A stretch of DNA of 32,363 bases from Candidatus Heritagella gallinarum (GTDB lineage Bacteria; Bacillota; Clostridia; Oscillospirales; Acutalibacteraceae), in the NCBI GenBank assembly GCA_904394685.1, contig CAJFNK010000044.1, positions 1 through 32,363 on the forward strand, written 5' to 3'. Each line of letters opens with the position of its first letter. Position 1 is the first letter of the stretch. This document shows positions 1-7,395 of this stretch, piece after piece. A program made the translations under genes and the position numbers. Under the pieces are notes generated by a model. It saw only the letters and a list, made by a program, of their open reading frames with translations, did not search any database and had not been told where the DNA came from.

Positions 1-164
1 AAGATGGCCCCTGCCAAAGCAGAGACCATCTCCAACAAAATATTCTTTTGTTTTTTCACTGTCTACTTGACAGGGGGCACCTCATTTTCCTACATCAGGG
101 GGGATTTTGTCACGGTCCATTTTTATTGGACTTGTTCACAAACCGGGGGATTTGCTGTTATCCA
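1..164. other. No gene; possible mobile-element end
   Basis: No supportable coding region. Positions 60-72 form a palindrome (TGTC-TACTT-GACA) followed by a G-run, and the leftward strand has an ATG-poor, stop-containing reading. Short conserved ends of this style occur at insertion-sequence borders, but the window begins here, so neither a transposase nor a second end can be seen. The assignment as a remnant is a guess. A plain intergenic region is equally possible. Confidence 0.2.
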
Positions 165-195
165 AATAAAAAAGCCACTCGATATATGAGTGGCT
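165..195 (-). terminator. Intrinsic terminator after the CNNM/CBS gene
   Basis: An 8-bp perfect stem (AGCCACTC 173-180 / GAGTGGCT 188-195) with a 7-nt loop is followed, in the leftward direction, by a T-run at about 167-172. It lies 26 bp beyond the stop codon of the leftward gene. Confidence 0.85.
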
Positions 196-221
196 CAAAG
201 AAAAGGTTGCTGGATTTAGAG

Positions 222-1475
222 TTAAGATTCGGCAAGAGGAGCCGACAACTGGAAGCGTATTTCTTTTACATGACGCTTTTCTACTTTGGTGACAAATACT
301 TCGTTGTCGTGGAACAGAAAATGTGCGCCGATTTCGGGGACACAGCCGAGTTCTTCCATCACCCAGCCGCCAACCGTTACCGATTCATATTCGTCTTCCT
401 GCTCTGGCAGTTGGAAATGCTCAAAAAAGTCCTCAAGGGAACAGGAACCCGAAACCATATAAGTCGTGTTGTTCAGTTCCTCGATATCATGTTCCACGAT
501 ATCATGTTCATCCCAGATGTCGCCAACCAGTTGTTCCAGAATATCCTCTAATGTAACGATTCCTTCTGTTCCGCCAAATTCATCAACGACAACGGCGATA
601 TGGGTTTTGGATTGCTGAATCATGCGAAGCAGGCGTGAAATTTTCATTCCGCTTGAAACATAAATAACAGGTTTTACCACATTGGATAAAGTGGTTACAC
701 CATGATTATAGGCGGTAAAAAAGTCTTTTTCATGGACCATGCCGATAATATTATCGATAGAGTCTTCATAAACAGGCAGACGGGAATAGGTGTTTGCCAT
801 AAAGACCTGCCCTACCTGTTCCATAGGGGTATCCTTTTCGACTGCAACCAAGTCTACACGAGGTGTGATAACATCGTTGGCATCAAGATCGTCAAATTCA
901 ATTGCGGAGCGGATAAGCTCACCGTTATGCTCATCGATTCCACCGTCGTTTTGCGCTTCATCTACCATCGTGATAAGTTCTTCTGCGGTAATTCCCTGAT
1001 CTGCTTTTTTCTTAAACATACGGTCAAGAAGTTTTTTCCACATGGAGAAAATAAAGTTCAATGGGGTGAGAAGAACAACAAAAGCCCGCATAAATGGTGC
1101 AGTTGTAAGGGCAAAGGGCTCTGCACTTTCTTTTGCCAGAGTTTTGGGAGAGATTTCGCCAAAAATCAATACCACCACGGTCATAATAGCGGTTGAAGCG
1201 GTAACGCCGCCAGAACCCATCCAAACTGTGAAAACAACGGTGGCCAACGAAGCCGATACAATATTCACAATGTTGTTCCCGATCAGGATCGTAGAAATCA
1301 GTTTGTCGTAATCTTCTACCAGTTTCAGCGCCAGAGCCGCCCGGCTATTACCATTATCGGCAAGGTTTTTCATGCGGATACGGTTCATTGTAGAAAAGGC
1401 AGTTTCCGAAGCGGAGAAATAAGCGGAACCGGCAATGCAAATAACAATGACGATCAATAACGGGAGGGTGTCCAT
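222..1475 (-). CDS. CNNM/CBS/CorC-domain membrane protein (hemolysin-C family)
   Basis: A 417-residue member of the CNNM-CBS-CorC/HlyC family, whose characterised members take part in Mg2+ (or Co2+) efflux or magnesium homeostasis at the cytoplasmic membrane. The first 170 or so residues are the transmembrane CNNM (DUF21) domain with the family motifs SASETA (about 21-26) and FGEISPK. Two CBS motifs follow (ITPRVDLVAV, then SRLPVYEDSIDNIIG), and the C-terminal 80 residues are a CorC/HlyC transporter-associated domain. The start was set at 1475 (MDTLPLL, opening directly into the first membrane helix), preceded by an AAAGG ribosome site. An in-frame ATG at 1523 would lie inside the tRNA terminator and is unlikely. 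It is a monocistronic leftward gene. The old name hemolysin does not describe its function. Substrate specificity cannot be read from the sequence. Confidence 0.88.
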   Translation of the reverse strand: MDTLPLLIVIVICIAGSAYFSASETAFSTMNRIRMKNLADNGNSRAALALKLVEDYDKLISTILIGNNIVNIVSASLATVVFTVWMGSGGVTASTAIMTVVVLIFGEISPKTLAKESAEPFALTTAPFMRAFVVLLTPLNFIFSMWKKLLDRMFKKKADQGITAEELITMVDEAQNDGGIDEHNGELIRSAIEFDDLDANDVITPRVDLVAVEKDTPMEQVGQVFMANTYSRLPVYEDSIDNIIGMVHEKDFFTAYNHGVTTLSNVVKPVIYVSSGMKISRLLRMIQQSKTHIAVVVDEFGGTEGIVTLEDILEQLVGDIWDEHDIVEHDIEELNNTTYMVSGSCSLEDFFEHFQLPEQEDEYESVTVGGWVMEELGCVPEIGAHFLFHDNEVFVTKVEKRHVKEIRFQLSAPLAES

Positions 1476-1498
1476 TTTATTTTTCAAACCTTTCGTAA

Positions 1499-1535
1499 TA
1501 AAAAATAATACCCGCAGACCCAAAGGCCTGCGGGT
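1499..1535 (-). terminator. Intrinsic terminator after tRNA-Ala
   Basis: Stem ACCCGCAG (1510-1517) / CTGCGGGT (1528-1535), followed leftward by a T-rich tract at 1499-1509. It begins 4 bp after the encoded CCA end of the tRNA. Confidence 0.85.
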
Positions 1536-1538
1536 GAA

Positions 1539-1614
1539 TGGTGGAGCATAGCGGGATCGAACCGCTGACCTCTACACTGCCAGTGTAGCGCTCTCCCAGC
1601 TGAGCTAATACCCC
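1539..1614 (-). tRNA. tRNA-Ala (anticodon GGC)
   Basis: A complete 76-nt tRNA including an encoded CCA (1539-1541). The acceptor arm is GGGGTAT/ATGCTCC and contains the G3-U70 wobble pair that identifies alanine tRNAs. The discriminator base is A. The anticodon stem is CTACA/TGTAG around a CTGGCAG loop, giving anticodon GGC. D-loop AGCTCAGCTGGGAGAGC and T-loop GTTCGATCC are canonical. It has its own promoter and terminator. Confidence 0.97.
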
Positions 1615-1656
1615 ATATTTTGTGCGTCATAAAGCCGCCTTGAAATCACAAGTGCT

Positions 1657-1685
1657 ATTATATCATGTCATTCTATAAATTGCAA
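1657..1685 (-). promoter_or_regulatory. Promoter of tRNA-Ala
   Basis: Leftward -35 TTGCAA (1680-1685) and -10 TATAAT (1657-1662), separated by exactly 17 bp and lying 43 bp upstream of the tRNA 5' end. Confidence 0.8.
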
Positions 1686-1818
1686 GTGTTTTTTAAAAAT
1701 ATAAATCACTATAACCCCAATTTTGATAAACCTTCTGAAAAGCCAAAACGATGAGGGGAACTTTTTTCCTATCCGATAAAATCAGCAAGATTTGTGGCTT
1801 TTAGTACGCTGCGTCGAG

Positions 1819-1847
1819 TTGACACAGAAAGAATATTTGGATATACT
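1819..1847 (+). promoter_or_regulatory. Promoter of the ZIP transporter
   Basis: -35 TTGACA (1819-1824), 17-bp spacer, -10 TATACT (1842-1847). The predicted start near 1854 gives a leader of about 50 nt. That is too short for a known metal riboswitch. Confidence 0.8.
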
Positions 1848-1875
1848 CTAAGTTAAACAGACCTAACCGATAACG

Positions 1876-1890
1876 ATATCATTTTGATAT
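1876..1890. promoter_or_regulatory. Inverted repeat, possible metalloregulator operator
   Basis: ATATCA-TTT-TGATAT is a perfect 6-3-6 palindrome, also readable as 7-1-7 with one mismatch. It lies between the predicted transcription start and the ribosome site (AAAGGAG, 1891-1897). Fur-family regulators (Fur, Zur, PerR) bind 7-1-7 AT-rich palindromes, and the downstream gene is a metal importer, so an operator is plausible. The link to a particular regulator is inference. Confidence 0.35.
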
Positions 1891-1905
1891 AAAGGAGAGA
1901 GTGAG

Positions 1906-2697
1906 ATGAATGGTCTTTTAGGTGCTTCCCTGGGGACATTGTTCCCATTTTTGATGACAACTTTAGGTTCCGCCATGGTTTTCTTTTTCCGAAAAGAGAT
2001 GAAATCCGGCGTCCAGAGGATTTTTCTGGGATTTGCCGCTGGTGTAATGATTGCGGCTTCTATGTGGGGACTGCTCACGCCCGCTATTGAAGAATCTGAA
2101 CAGCTGGGGATACCCGGATGGCTGCCGGCGGCCGGTGGCTTTGCACTGGGCGTTTTGTTCCTGATGCTGATGGACGTTTTGCTGCCCCACCTGCATCCCG
2201 GTTTGCGGGAACCGGAGGGGATGCCGTCTTCCATGAGAAGAAGTACGCTGATGATGCTGGCGGTAACGCTTCATAATATCCCGGAGGGGATGGCAGTCGG
2301 TCTGGCTTTTGCCTTGGCAGTACAGCATGGAGATACCAATATTACAATGGCATCTGCCATGGCTCTTTCGCTGGGAATCGGGATTCAGAATTTTCCCGAA
2401 GGTGCAGCGATTTCCCTGCCGCTCCGCAGGGAAGGAATATCGGCCGGTAGATCGTTTGTGATGGGAAGCCTTTCTGGTATTGTGGAGCCGATTTTCGGGA
2501 TTTTGGTGGTGTTGGTTGCCGGAAGTATCCAGCCGCTGATGCCGTGGCTTCTCAGCTTTGCCGCCGGTGCAATGATGTATGTGGTAGTGGAAGAATTGAT
2601 TCCGGAAGCCCATTTGGGAGAACATTCCAACGGCGGAACGATCAGCGTGATGGTAGGCTTTTTGCTGATGATGGTGCTGGATATTGCACTCGGATAA
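1906..2697 (+). CDS. ZIP-family metal transporter (ZupT-like)
   Basis: A 263-residue polytopic membrane protein of the ZIP (ZRT/IRT-like) family, which moves Zn2+, Fe2+ or Mn2+ into the cytoplasm. The two metal-site helices are recognisable: HNIPEGMAVG (helix IV, about residues 121-130) and QNFPEGAAIS (helix V, about 164-173), both with the conserved xxPEG signature. The rest consists of hydrophobic segments rich in Gly and Ala, and the length matches ZupT/GufA-type members. The ATG at 1906 follows an AAAGGAG site. The gene has a strong promoter and a candidate palindromic operator, so metal-responsive repression is plausible. The next gene has its own promoter, so the two need not be co-transcribed. 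The metal specificity cannot be decided from the sequence. Confidence 0.9.
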   Translation: MNGLLGASLGTLFPFLMTTLGSAMVFFFRKEMKSGVQRIFLGFAAGVMIAASMWGLLTPAIEESEQLGIPGWLPAAGGFALGVLFLMLMDVLLPHLHPGLREPEGMPSSMRRSTLMMLAVTLHNIPEGMAVGLAFALAVQHGDTNITMASAMALSLGIGIQNFPEGAAISLPLRREGISAGRSFVMGSLSGIVEPIFGILVVLVAGSIQPLMPWLLSFAAGAMMYVVVEELIPEAHLGEHSNGGTISVMVGFLLMMVLDIALG

Positions 2698-2706
2698 AAA
2701 CAGTTT

Positions 2707-2735
2707 TTGCTGTTAGAAAAAGAGACTGCTATAAT
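2707..2735 (+). promoter_or_regulatory. Promoter of the isomerase-like gene
   Basis: -35 TTGCTG (2707-2712), 17-bp spacer, extended -10 TGC-TATAAT (-10 at 2730-2735). It lies 34 bp upstream of the ATG. Confidence 0.75.
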
Positions 2736-2768
2736 GACTATAGATTGGTTTATCTATGGGAGGAATTG

Positions 2769-3521
2769 ATGATGTCAATGCAGTATTCTGTATGTTTGGA
2801 TGCGGTTTATAATGGGATACCGGATGAGAAGGCACTGGAAGATGTGTCCCGTGCCGGATTTCAGGCAGTGGAGTTTTGGGGATGGTCTGGGCGCAATCTG
2901 GATTTATTGGAAACCGAGCTTCGCCGCCATCAGCTCCGCCTCACCTGCTTTTGTACAGAGGGCGGCTGCCTGAGCGATCGGGAGGCTCATTCCGACTATC
3001 TGGAGGGGCTAAAGCGTTCGATTGAAGTTGCCCATCGGCTGGGATGTACCCGTCTGATTACCCAAACCGGGCTGGAACAGCCGTCTGTTTCCCACGAAGA
3101 AACGCTCAAGGTGATTGCAGAGGGACTTTGGAAAACGGTTCCGGTGTTACAAGACGCTGATATCCATTTGATGGTGGAACCGATTTGCCGGCAGGATATT
3201 GCCGGATACAGTCTGGTTACCAGCCGGGATGCAAAATGGCTGTTAGATGAAGTGGACGCCCCGCAGATCAGGCTGCTGTATGATATCTATCACCAGCAGA
3301 TCTCAGAAGGGAATCTGTTGTCCAATATTCAAACCCTGCTTCCTCGAATCGACCATTTTCACGCAGCGGGCATCCGTAACCGGGGCTGCCTGCACGATGG
3401 AGAAGTCAACTATCCCTATCTGTTCCGTGAAATTGCCCGTCTGGGGTATGAGGGGGCTGTGGGGCTGGAATATTTCCCCGGCAATGGGGACAAAGGTTTT
3501 TCTTCCCTTCCTGCATTATAA
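2769..3521 (+). CDS. Hydroxypyruvate isomerase-like TIM-barrel protein
   Basis: A 250-residue member of the AP-endonuclease-2/xylose-isomerase-like TIM-barrel superfamily, closest by eye to hydroxypyruvate isomerase (Hyi), which interconverts hydroxypyruvate and tartronate semialdehyde. Diagnostic segments are VEFWGW near the N-terminus, the metal-ligand strand MVEPIC, LLYDIYHQQISEGN in the middle, DHFHAAG, and the C-terminal GEVNYPYLF...GLEYFP. The conserved Glu, Asp, His and Glu residues expected to bind a divalent metal are present. Length is about that of E. coli Hyi (258). The start at 2769 follows GGGAGGA with 4 bp spacing. ATG codons at 2772 and 2778 are alternatives, and upstream in-frame sequence overlaps the transporter gene. 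No glyoxylate-pathway neighbours are present, so the true substrate could be another sugar or keto acid. Confidence 0.8.
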   Translation: MMSMQYSVCLDAVYNGIPDEKALEDVSRAGFQAVEFWGWSGRNLDLLETELRRHQLRLTCFCTEGGCLSDREAHSDYLEGLKRSIEVAHRLGCTRLITQTGLEQPSVSHEETLKVIAEGLWKTVPVLQDADIHLMVEPICRQDIAGYSLVTSRDAKWLLDEVDAPQIRLLYDIYHQQISEGNLLSNIQTLLPRIDHFHAAGIRNRGCLHDGEVNYPYLFREIARLGYEGAVGLEYFPGNGDKGFSSLPAL

Positions 3522-3529
3522 AGTCAATA

Positions 3530-3571
3530 AAAAATCGCCCTGGCCTTTGTTTCTGGCCGGGGCGATTTTTT
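3530..3571. terminator. Bidirectional intrinsic terminator
   Basis: A long stem, AATCGCCC-TGGCC paired with GGCC-GGGGCGATT, is flanked by A-run and T-run on opposite sides (about 3530-3534 and 3566-3571). It separates the convergent isomerase and prfC genes and can serve both. Confidence 0.9.
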
Positions 3572-3610
3572 GGTTGAGAAACAGTTTTATAGGTAGAGAT
3601 AGAAAAACAA

Positions 3611-5203
3611 TTAGCGGCTGAATTCTGCCAGCTCCAAGGTGGGGTTGTGGTCCTCTGCCCAGCGGATGCTCCACTCGTTGGCAAACAGAAGAAGATAACG
3701 CCCCTTCATATCCTGCACCTTTCGGGTATCAGATGTCAGATTGAGGGATTTCAGGTCGATTTCCTCATTTTCAATCCAACGGATAAACTGATAAGGCAGG
3801 TTTTCCATACGGATTTCGACGTTATATTCGTTTTCCATACGGTATTTGAACACGTCAAATTGCAGTGTTCCCACCACGCCGACGATCACTTCTTCCATAC
3901 CGCTGTTAATGTCCTGGAAAATCTGAATAGCACCTTCCTGTGCGATCTGCGTGGTGCCTTTTACAAACTGCTTGCGCTTCATGGTGTCTTTCTGATGGAC
4001 ACGGCAGAAAAGCTCTGGGGCAAAGGTGGGGATTCCCTCAAATTTAACCTTCATGCCGGGAGAACACACCGTGTCGCCGATGGAGAAAATACCGGGGTCA
4101 AACACACCGATAATATCGCCGGCATAGGCTTCTTCGATGATTTCACGGCTCTGCGCCATCATCTGCTGGGGCTGAGAGAGCTTCATTTTTCGTCCGCCCT
4201 GTACATGCTGCACCTCCATGCCCTTTTCAAACTTGCCGGAGCAAATTCTCATAAAGGCAATACGGTCCCGGTGCGCCTTGTTCATGTTGGCCTGGATTTT
4301 GAACACAAAAGCGGAGAATCCTTCATCAAAGGGGTCAACCACGCTGTCTTCCGTTTTGCGGGGAAGGGGAGAGCTGGTCAGCTTTAAAAAGCTCTCGAGG
4401 AAAGGTTCCACGCCAAAGTTGGTGAGGGCAGAGCCAAAGAACACCGGGGAGAGCTTTCCGTGGCGCACCTGCTCCAAATCAAATTCATAACCGGCTCCGT
4501 CGAGCAGCTCCACATCATCCTGCAAGGTCTGATAGAGTTCTTCGCCCAGACGCTCCTTCATGGAAGCATCGTCGAGCGTGGCCTCGGTGGCTTCCACTTC
4601 CCGCTGGCCGTTATTGGCGGTAAAAGCGAGGATTTCTTTCTTTTCCCGGTCATATACGCCCTTAAAGTCACGGCCACAGCCAATCGGCCAGTTCATGGGA
4701 TAGGTCTTGATTCCCAGCTCATACTCGATTTCGTCCAGCAAATCATAGGGATTGCGGGCTTCCCGGTCCATTTTGTTGATAAACGTAAAGATGGGGATAT
4801 CCCGCAGCAGGCAGACCTTAAAAAGCTTACGGGTCTGTGCCTCAACACCCTTGGAGGCATCGATGACCATCACAGCGGAGTCCGCCGCCATCAGGGTACG
4901 ATAGGTATCCTCGGAAAAGTCCTGGTGGCCAGGGGTGTCCAGAATGTTGATGCAGAAACCGTCATACTGAAACTGCATCACAGAGGACGTAACCGAAATA
5001 CCACGCTGCTTTTCGATTTCCATCCAGTCAGAAACCGCATGGCGGCTGTTTTTCTTTCCCTTGACCGCTCCTGCCAGCGTAATGGCACCGCCATACAGCA
5101 GGAATTTTTCAGTCAGGGTGGTTTTACCCGCATCGGGGTGGGAGATGATCGCAAAGGTGCGTCTCCGGTTGATTTCATTTTGCATAGCAGGCGTCAGAGC
5201 CAA
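3611..5203 (-). CDS. prfC: Peptide chain release factor 3 (RF3)
   Basis: A 530-residue translational GTPase that recycles RF1/RF2 from the ribosome after peptide release. Near the N-terminus is the G1 P-loop SHPDAGKTT (residues 21-29), then the switch region with RGISVTSS, G3 DTPGHQDF and G4 NKMD. The EF-G-like domains II and III follow, and the C-terminal part (QFDVFKYRMENEYN) is RF3-specific. I chose the TTG at 5203: it follows GGAGG with 8-bp spacing and gives an N-terminus (MALTPAMQNEINRRRTF) that lines up with E. coli RF3, which begins MTLSP and is 529 residues long. The in-frame ATG at 5218 overlaps that ribosome site and has none of its own. It is transcribed alone, with convergent terminators on the 3' side. 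RF3 is not universal in bacteria. Nothing about this copy looks unusual apart from the TTG start. Confidence 0.95.
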   Translation of the reverse strand: MALTPAMQNEINRRRTFAIISHPDAGKTTLTEKFLLYGGAITLAGAVKGKKNSRHAVSDWMEIEKQRGISVTSSVMQFQYDGFCINILDTPGHQDFSEDTYRTLMAADSAVMVIDASKGVEAQTRKLFKVCLLRDIPIFTFINKMDREARNPYDLLDEIEYELGIKTYPMNWPIGCGRDFKGVYDREKKEILAFTANNGQREVEATEATLDDASMKERLGEELYQTLQDDVELLDGAGYEFDLEQVRHGKLSPVFFGSALTNFGVEPFLESFLKLTSSPLPRKTEDSVVDPFDEGFSAFVFKIQANMNKAHRDRIAFMRICSGKFEKGMEVQHVQGGRKMKLSQPQQMMAQSREIIEEAYAGDIIGVFDPGIFSIGDTVCSPGMKVKFEGIPTFAPELFCRVHQKDTMKRKQFVKGTTQIAQEGAIQIFQDINSGMEEVIVGVVGTLQFDVFKYRMENEYNVEIRMENLPYQFIRWIENEEIDLKSLNLTSDTRKVQDMKGRYLLLFANEWSIRWAEDHNPTLELAEFSR

Positions 5204-5311
5204 GGGAGATTCCTCCATCCGTATCGTAATAAAATCATAGTATACATGCAATTTATTATTATACCATATTATTTCTCATTTTTCCAGCAAAAACGGGACT
5301 TTTCCTGTCTT

Positions 5312-5354
5312 TGAAGAAAGGAAGCGCCTGCTTTCCTATCGAAAACAGGCGCTT
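5312..5354 (-). terminator. Intrinsic terminator after the PurF-like gene
   Basis: A perfect 9-bp stem (AAGCGCCTG 5322-5330 / CAGGCGCTT 5346-5354) is followed leftward by a T/C-rich stretch. It begins 7 bp beyond the stop codon of the PurF-like gene. Confidence 0.75.
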
Positions 5355-5361
5355 GTATGAT

Positions 5362-6765
5362 TTATTCTTTGCCGTCCCAGCAATAGGTGCAGAGCTTAGA
5401 GCGGTCAAGGCCCACAGATTCAATCAGGTCGTCAAGACGATGATAGCGCAGCGAGGTAAAGTGTAGCTTTTGACGGATTCTCTCCAGCATCTCCTGGTAT
5501 TCCGGGCTCTCCGGGTCAGCATAAGGGGTCAGATCGACAGTTTCGCTGCCGGTCATTTCTTTGATTACCCGGCGGGTAATGAGATCCATTTCAGAAGTGG
5601 AGCGGGAGAAGTTCAGATATTTACAGCCATACAGCAATGGCGGGCAGGCAGGGCGTACATGAACTTCTTTTGCGCCGCTCTGATAGAGGAAGTCGGTGGT
5701 TTCGCCCAGCTGCGTACCACGGACAATGGAGTCATCGATGAGCAGCAGGCTCTTGTCGTGAATCAGCTCGTGGACGGGGATCAGCTTCATTTTGGCGATC
5801 AGGTCACGCTGGCTCTGGATGGTGGGCATAAAGGAGCGAGGCCAGGTGGGAGTATATTTGATAAACGGGCGGGAGAAAGGAATTCCGGAAGCGTTGGAAT
5901 ATCCCACTGCGTGGGCGATGCCGGAATCGGGAACGCCTGCAACGGTATCCGGGTGAGCGTCGTCACGTTTTGCCAGCAGGGCGCCGCAGGTATACCGCAT
6001 CTGTTCTACGCTGATGCCCTCATAAGAAGAAGACGGATAACCATAGTAGACCCACAGGAAGGTGCAGATCTTCATATCTTTTCCGGGCTGTACCAGGGTT
6101 TTCATCCCTTCGGGCGTGATGATGGCGATTTCGCCGGGGCCAAGCTCCTTTTCACAGGTGTATCCCAGATTCAGATACGCAAAGCTCTCAAAAGAAACGC
6201 AGCAGCTGCCTTCTTTTTTACCAACCGAAACCGGTGTGCGTCCCAAACGGTCTCTGGCGGCCAGAATCCCCTTTGGAGTCAGGAGCAGCATCGTCATAGA
6301 GCCGTCGATAATCTCCTGTGCATACTGGATTCCCTCGATGAGGTTATCCTTCTGGTTGATGATGGCGGCCACCAGCTCGGTAGCATTGATATCTCCACCG
6401 CTCATTTCGAGAAAATGGGCGTGGCCGGTTGTGAAAATCTTCTGGACGATTTCTTCCAGATTGTTGATTTTTCCCACAGTTGAGATGGCATAAGTGCCGT
6501 GATGGGAACGGACGATCAAGGGCTGGGGTTCATAATCCGAAATACACCCGATGCCAAGATTTCCATGCATCTCGCCGAAATCCTTGTCAAATTTCGTGCG
6601 GAAGGGTGCGTTTTCGATATTATGTATCGCCCGGTTGAAGCCCTCCTCCCTGCTGTATACTGCCAGACCGGCACGGCGTGTTCCCAGATGGGAATGATAG
6701 TCCGTACCGAAAAACAGGTCGAACATGCAGTCGTTTTTCGAAGCTACTCCAAAGTATCCGCTCAT
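5362..6765 (-). CDS. PurF-like amidophosphoribosyltransferase lacking the glutaminase cysteine
   Basis: A 467-residue homologue of glutamine PRPP amidotransferase, the first enzyme of purine synthesis. The C-terminal phosphoribosyltransferase domain has the PRPP loop LLLIDDSIVRGTQ (about residues 340-352). The N-terminal Ntn-hydrolase domain is recognisable in fold (FGVASK, DYHSHLGTRRAG, GRTPVSVG), but residue 2, the nucleophilic Cys of canonical PurF (MCGI...), is Ser: the codons read ATG AGC GGA, directly after GGAGGAATCT. The segment aligning with the glutamine-binding HVRYST motif reads GIGCISDY, so the binding Arg is also gone. From memory, similar Cys-less versions occur widely in Clostridia beside a normal purF. 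It may use free ammonia, depend on a partner glutaminase, or have another role. Automatic annotation as a standard glutamine-dependent purF would therefore be unsafe. The gene is monocistronic, with a hairpin just upstream of its ribosome site. Confidence 0.85.
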   Translation of the reverse strand: MSGYFGVASKNDCMFDLFFGTDYHSHLGTRRAGLAVYSREEGFNRAIHNIENAPFRTKFDKDFGEMHGNLGIGCISDYEPQPLIVRSHHGTYAISTVGKINNLEEIVQKIFTTGHAHFLEMSGGDINATELVAAIINQKDNLIEGIQYAQEIIDGSMTMLLLTPKGILAARDRLGRTPVSVGKKEGSCCVSFESFAYLNLGYTCEKELGPGEIAIITPEGMKTLVQPGKDMKICTFLWVYYGYPSSSYEGISVEQMRYTCGALLAKRDDAHPDTVAGVPDSGIAHAVGYSNASGIPFSRPFIKYTPTWPRSFMPTIQSQRDLIAKMKLIPVHELIHDKSLLLIDDSIVRGTQLGETTDFLYQSGAKEVHVRPACPPLLYGCKYLNFSRSTSEMDLITRRVIKEMTGSETVDLTPYADPESPEYQEMLERIRQKLHFTSLRYHRLDDLIESVGLDRSKLCTYCWDGKE

Positions 6766-6786
6766 AGATTCCTCCGTTTTCGTCCC

Positions 6787-6804
6787 GGCCGGATGTCACC
6801 GGCC
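6787..6804 (-). promoter_or_regulatory. Leader hairpin ahead of the PurF-like gene
   Basis: A perfect GC-rich stem, GGCCGG / CCGGCC with a 6-nt loop, lies 11 bp upstream of the ribosome site (6770-6775). It has no U-run, so it is not a terminator. It could stabilise the mRNA or tune translation. No PurBox or guanine riboswitch core is recognisable. Confidence 0.4.
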
Positions 6805-6890
6805 CTTGTGTTTCTTTTCTTTCTATACATCATAAACAGCCAGTCAAAACAGGCTGCTTATTAAGCGTAAATAAGTCGAGGGGCAAAATG

Positions 6891-7394
6891 TCACAATTTG
6901 ATTCTGACATAATATTGATACTGATCTTCATGGTGGATGTATCCGCCATTTTTTAGCATCACACGCAAAGAGGCGGGATTGTTCTTGTTAACACGCAGAT
7001 AGATTTCGTTTTCTGGAATAATCTTGGCAGCTTTTTCCACCATCAGACGAAGGCCAGTCGTAGCATAGCCTTTTCCACGAAATCCTTCCCGAATACTATA
7101 ACCGATATGCCCGGCTCCATTTATTAAAGAAGGACAAAGATAGTGCCGGAGTCGGAACCACCCTACGATGATATCATCGTCCCAAAGCAGGTAGTGGGTC
7201 TGCGGTACATATCCTTCTGGCAAATCCATTCCCTGTCCCTGACAAATCAGCGGTTGTAAAATGGCTGTTTCAAAGTTTTTGCGTGGAGCATTATAAAAGT
7301 CGTTTATAAAACCATTTTCATCTGCGGGTACAGAAACGATATATTGATATTCTTTCTCTACATCCTGCAAATTGAGTTCTTTCAAAAAAATCAT
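6891..7394 (-). CDS. GNAT-family N-acetyltransferase
   Basis: A 167-residue protein of the GCN5-related acetyltransferase superfamily, which transfers an acetyl group from acetyl-CoA to an amine. The acetyl-CoA-binding motif A is visible as IREGFRGKGYAT (R/Q-x-x-G-x-G/A pattern), preceded by the strand IIVGWFRLRHYL and followed by LRVNKNNPASLRVMLKNGGY, the usual N-terminal part of motif B where an Asn contacts the cofactor. The start chosen, ATG 7394, lies 1 bp after the murC stop codon, which suggests translational coupling. A start at 7412 would overlap murC by 17 bp and is an alternative. The substrate cannot be predicted. Being co-transcribed with murC does not by itself imply a cell-wall role. 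Confidence 0.83.
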   Translation of the reverse strand: MIFLKELNLQDVEKEYQYIVSVPADENGFINDFYNAPRKNFETAILQPLICQGQGMDLPEGYVPQTHYLLWDDDIIVGWFRLRHYLCPSLINGAGHIGYSIREGFRGKGYATTGLRLMVEKAAKIIPENEIYLRVNKNNPASLRVMLKNGGYIHHEDQYQYYVRIKL

Positions 7395-7395
7395 A

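Noticed and set aside
1476..1523. Longer N-terminus of the CNNM/CBS protein
   Set aside because: It would start inside the tRNA-Ala terminator and adds a non-conserved stretch, while ATG 1475 opens directly into the first membrane helix.
5470..6483. A 337-codon rightward open frame opposite the PurF-like gene
   Set aside because: Shadow of the leftward gene; no family resemblance or ribosome site.
5362..6765. The PurF-like cysteine restored by a different start
   Set aside because: No nearby in-frame start is followed by a Cys codon, and the ATG used has GGAGGA at proper distance.
6836..6856. Terminator after the GNAT gene
   Set aside because: The stem is only 5 bp with no clear U-run, so support is too weak.
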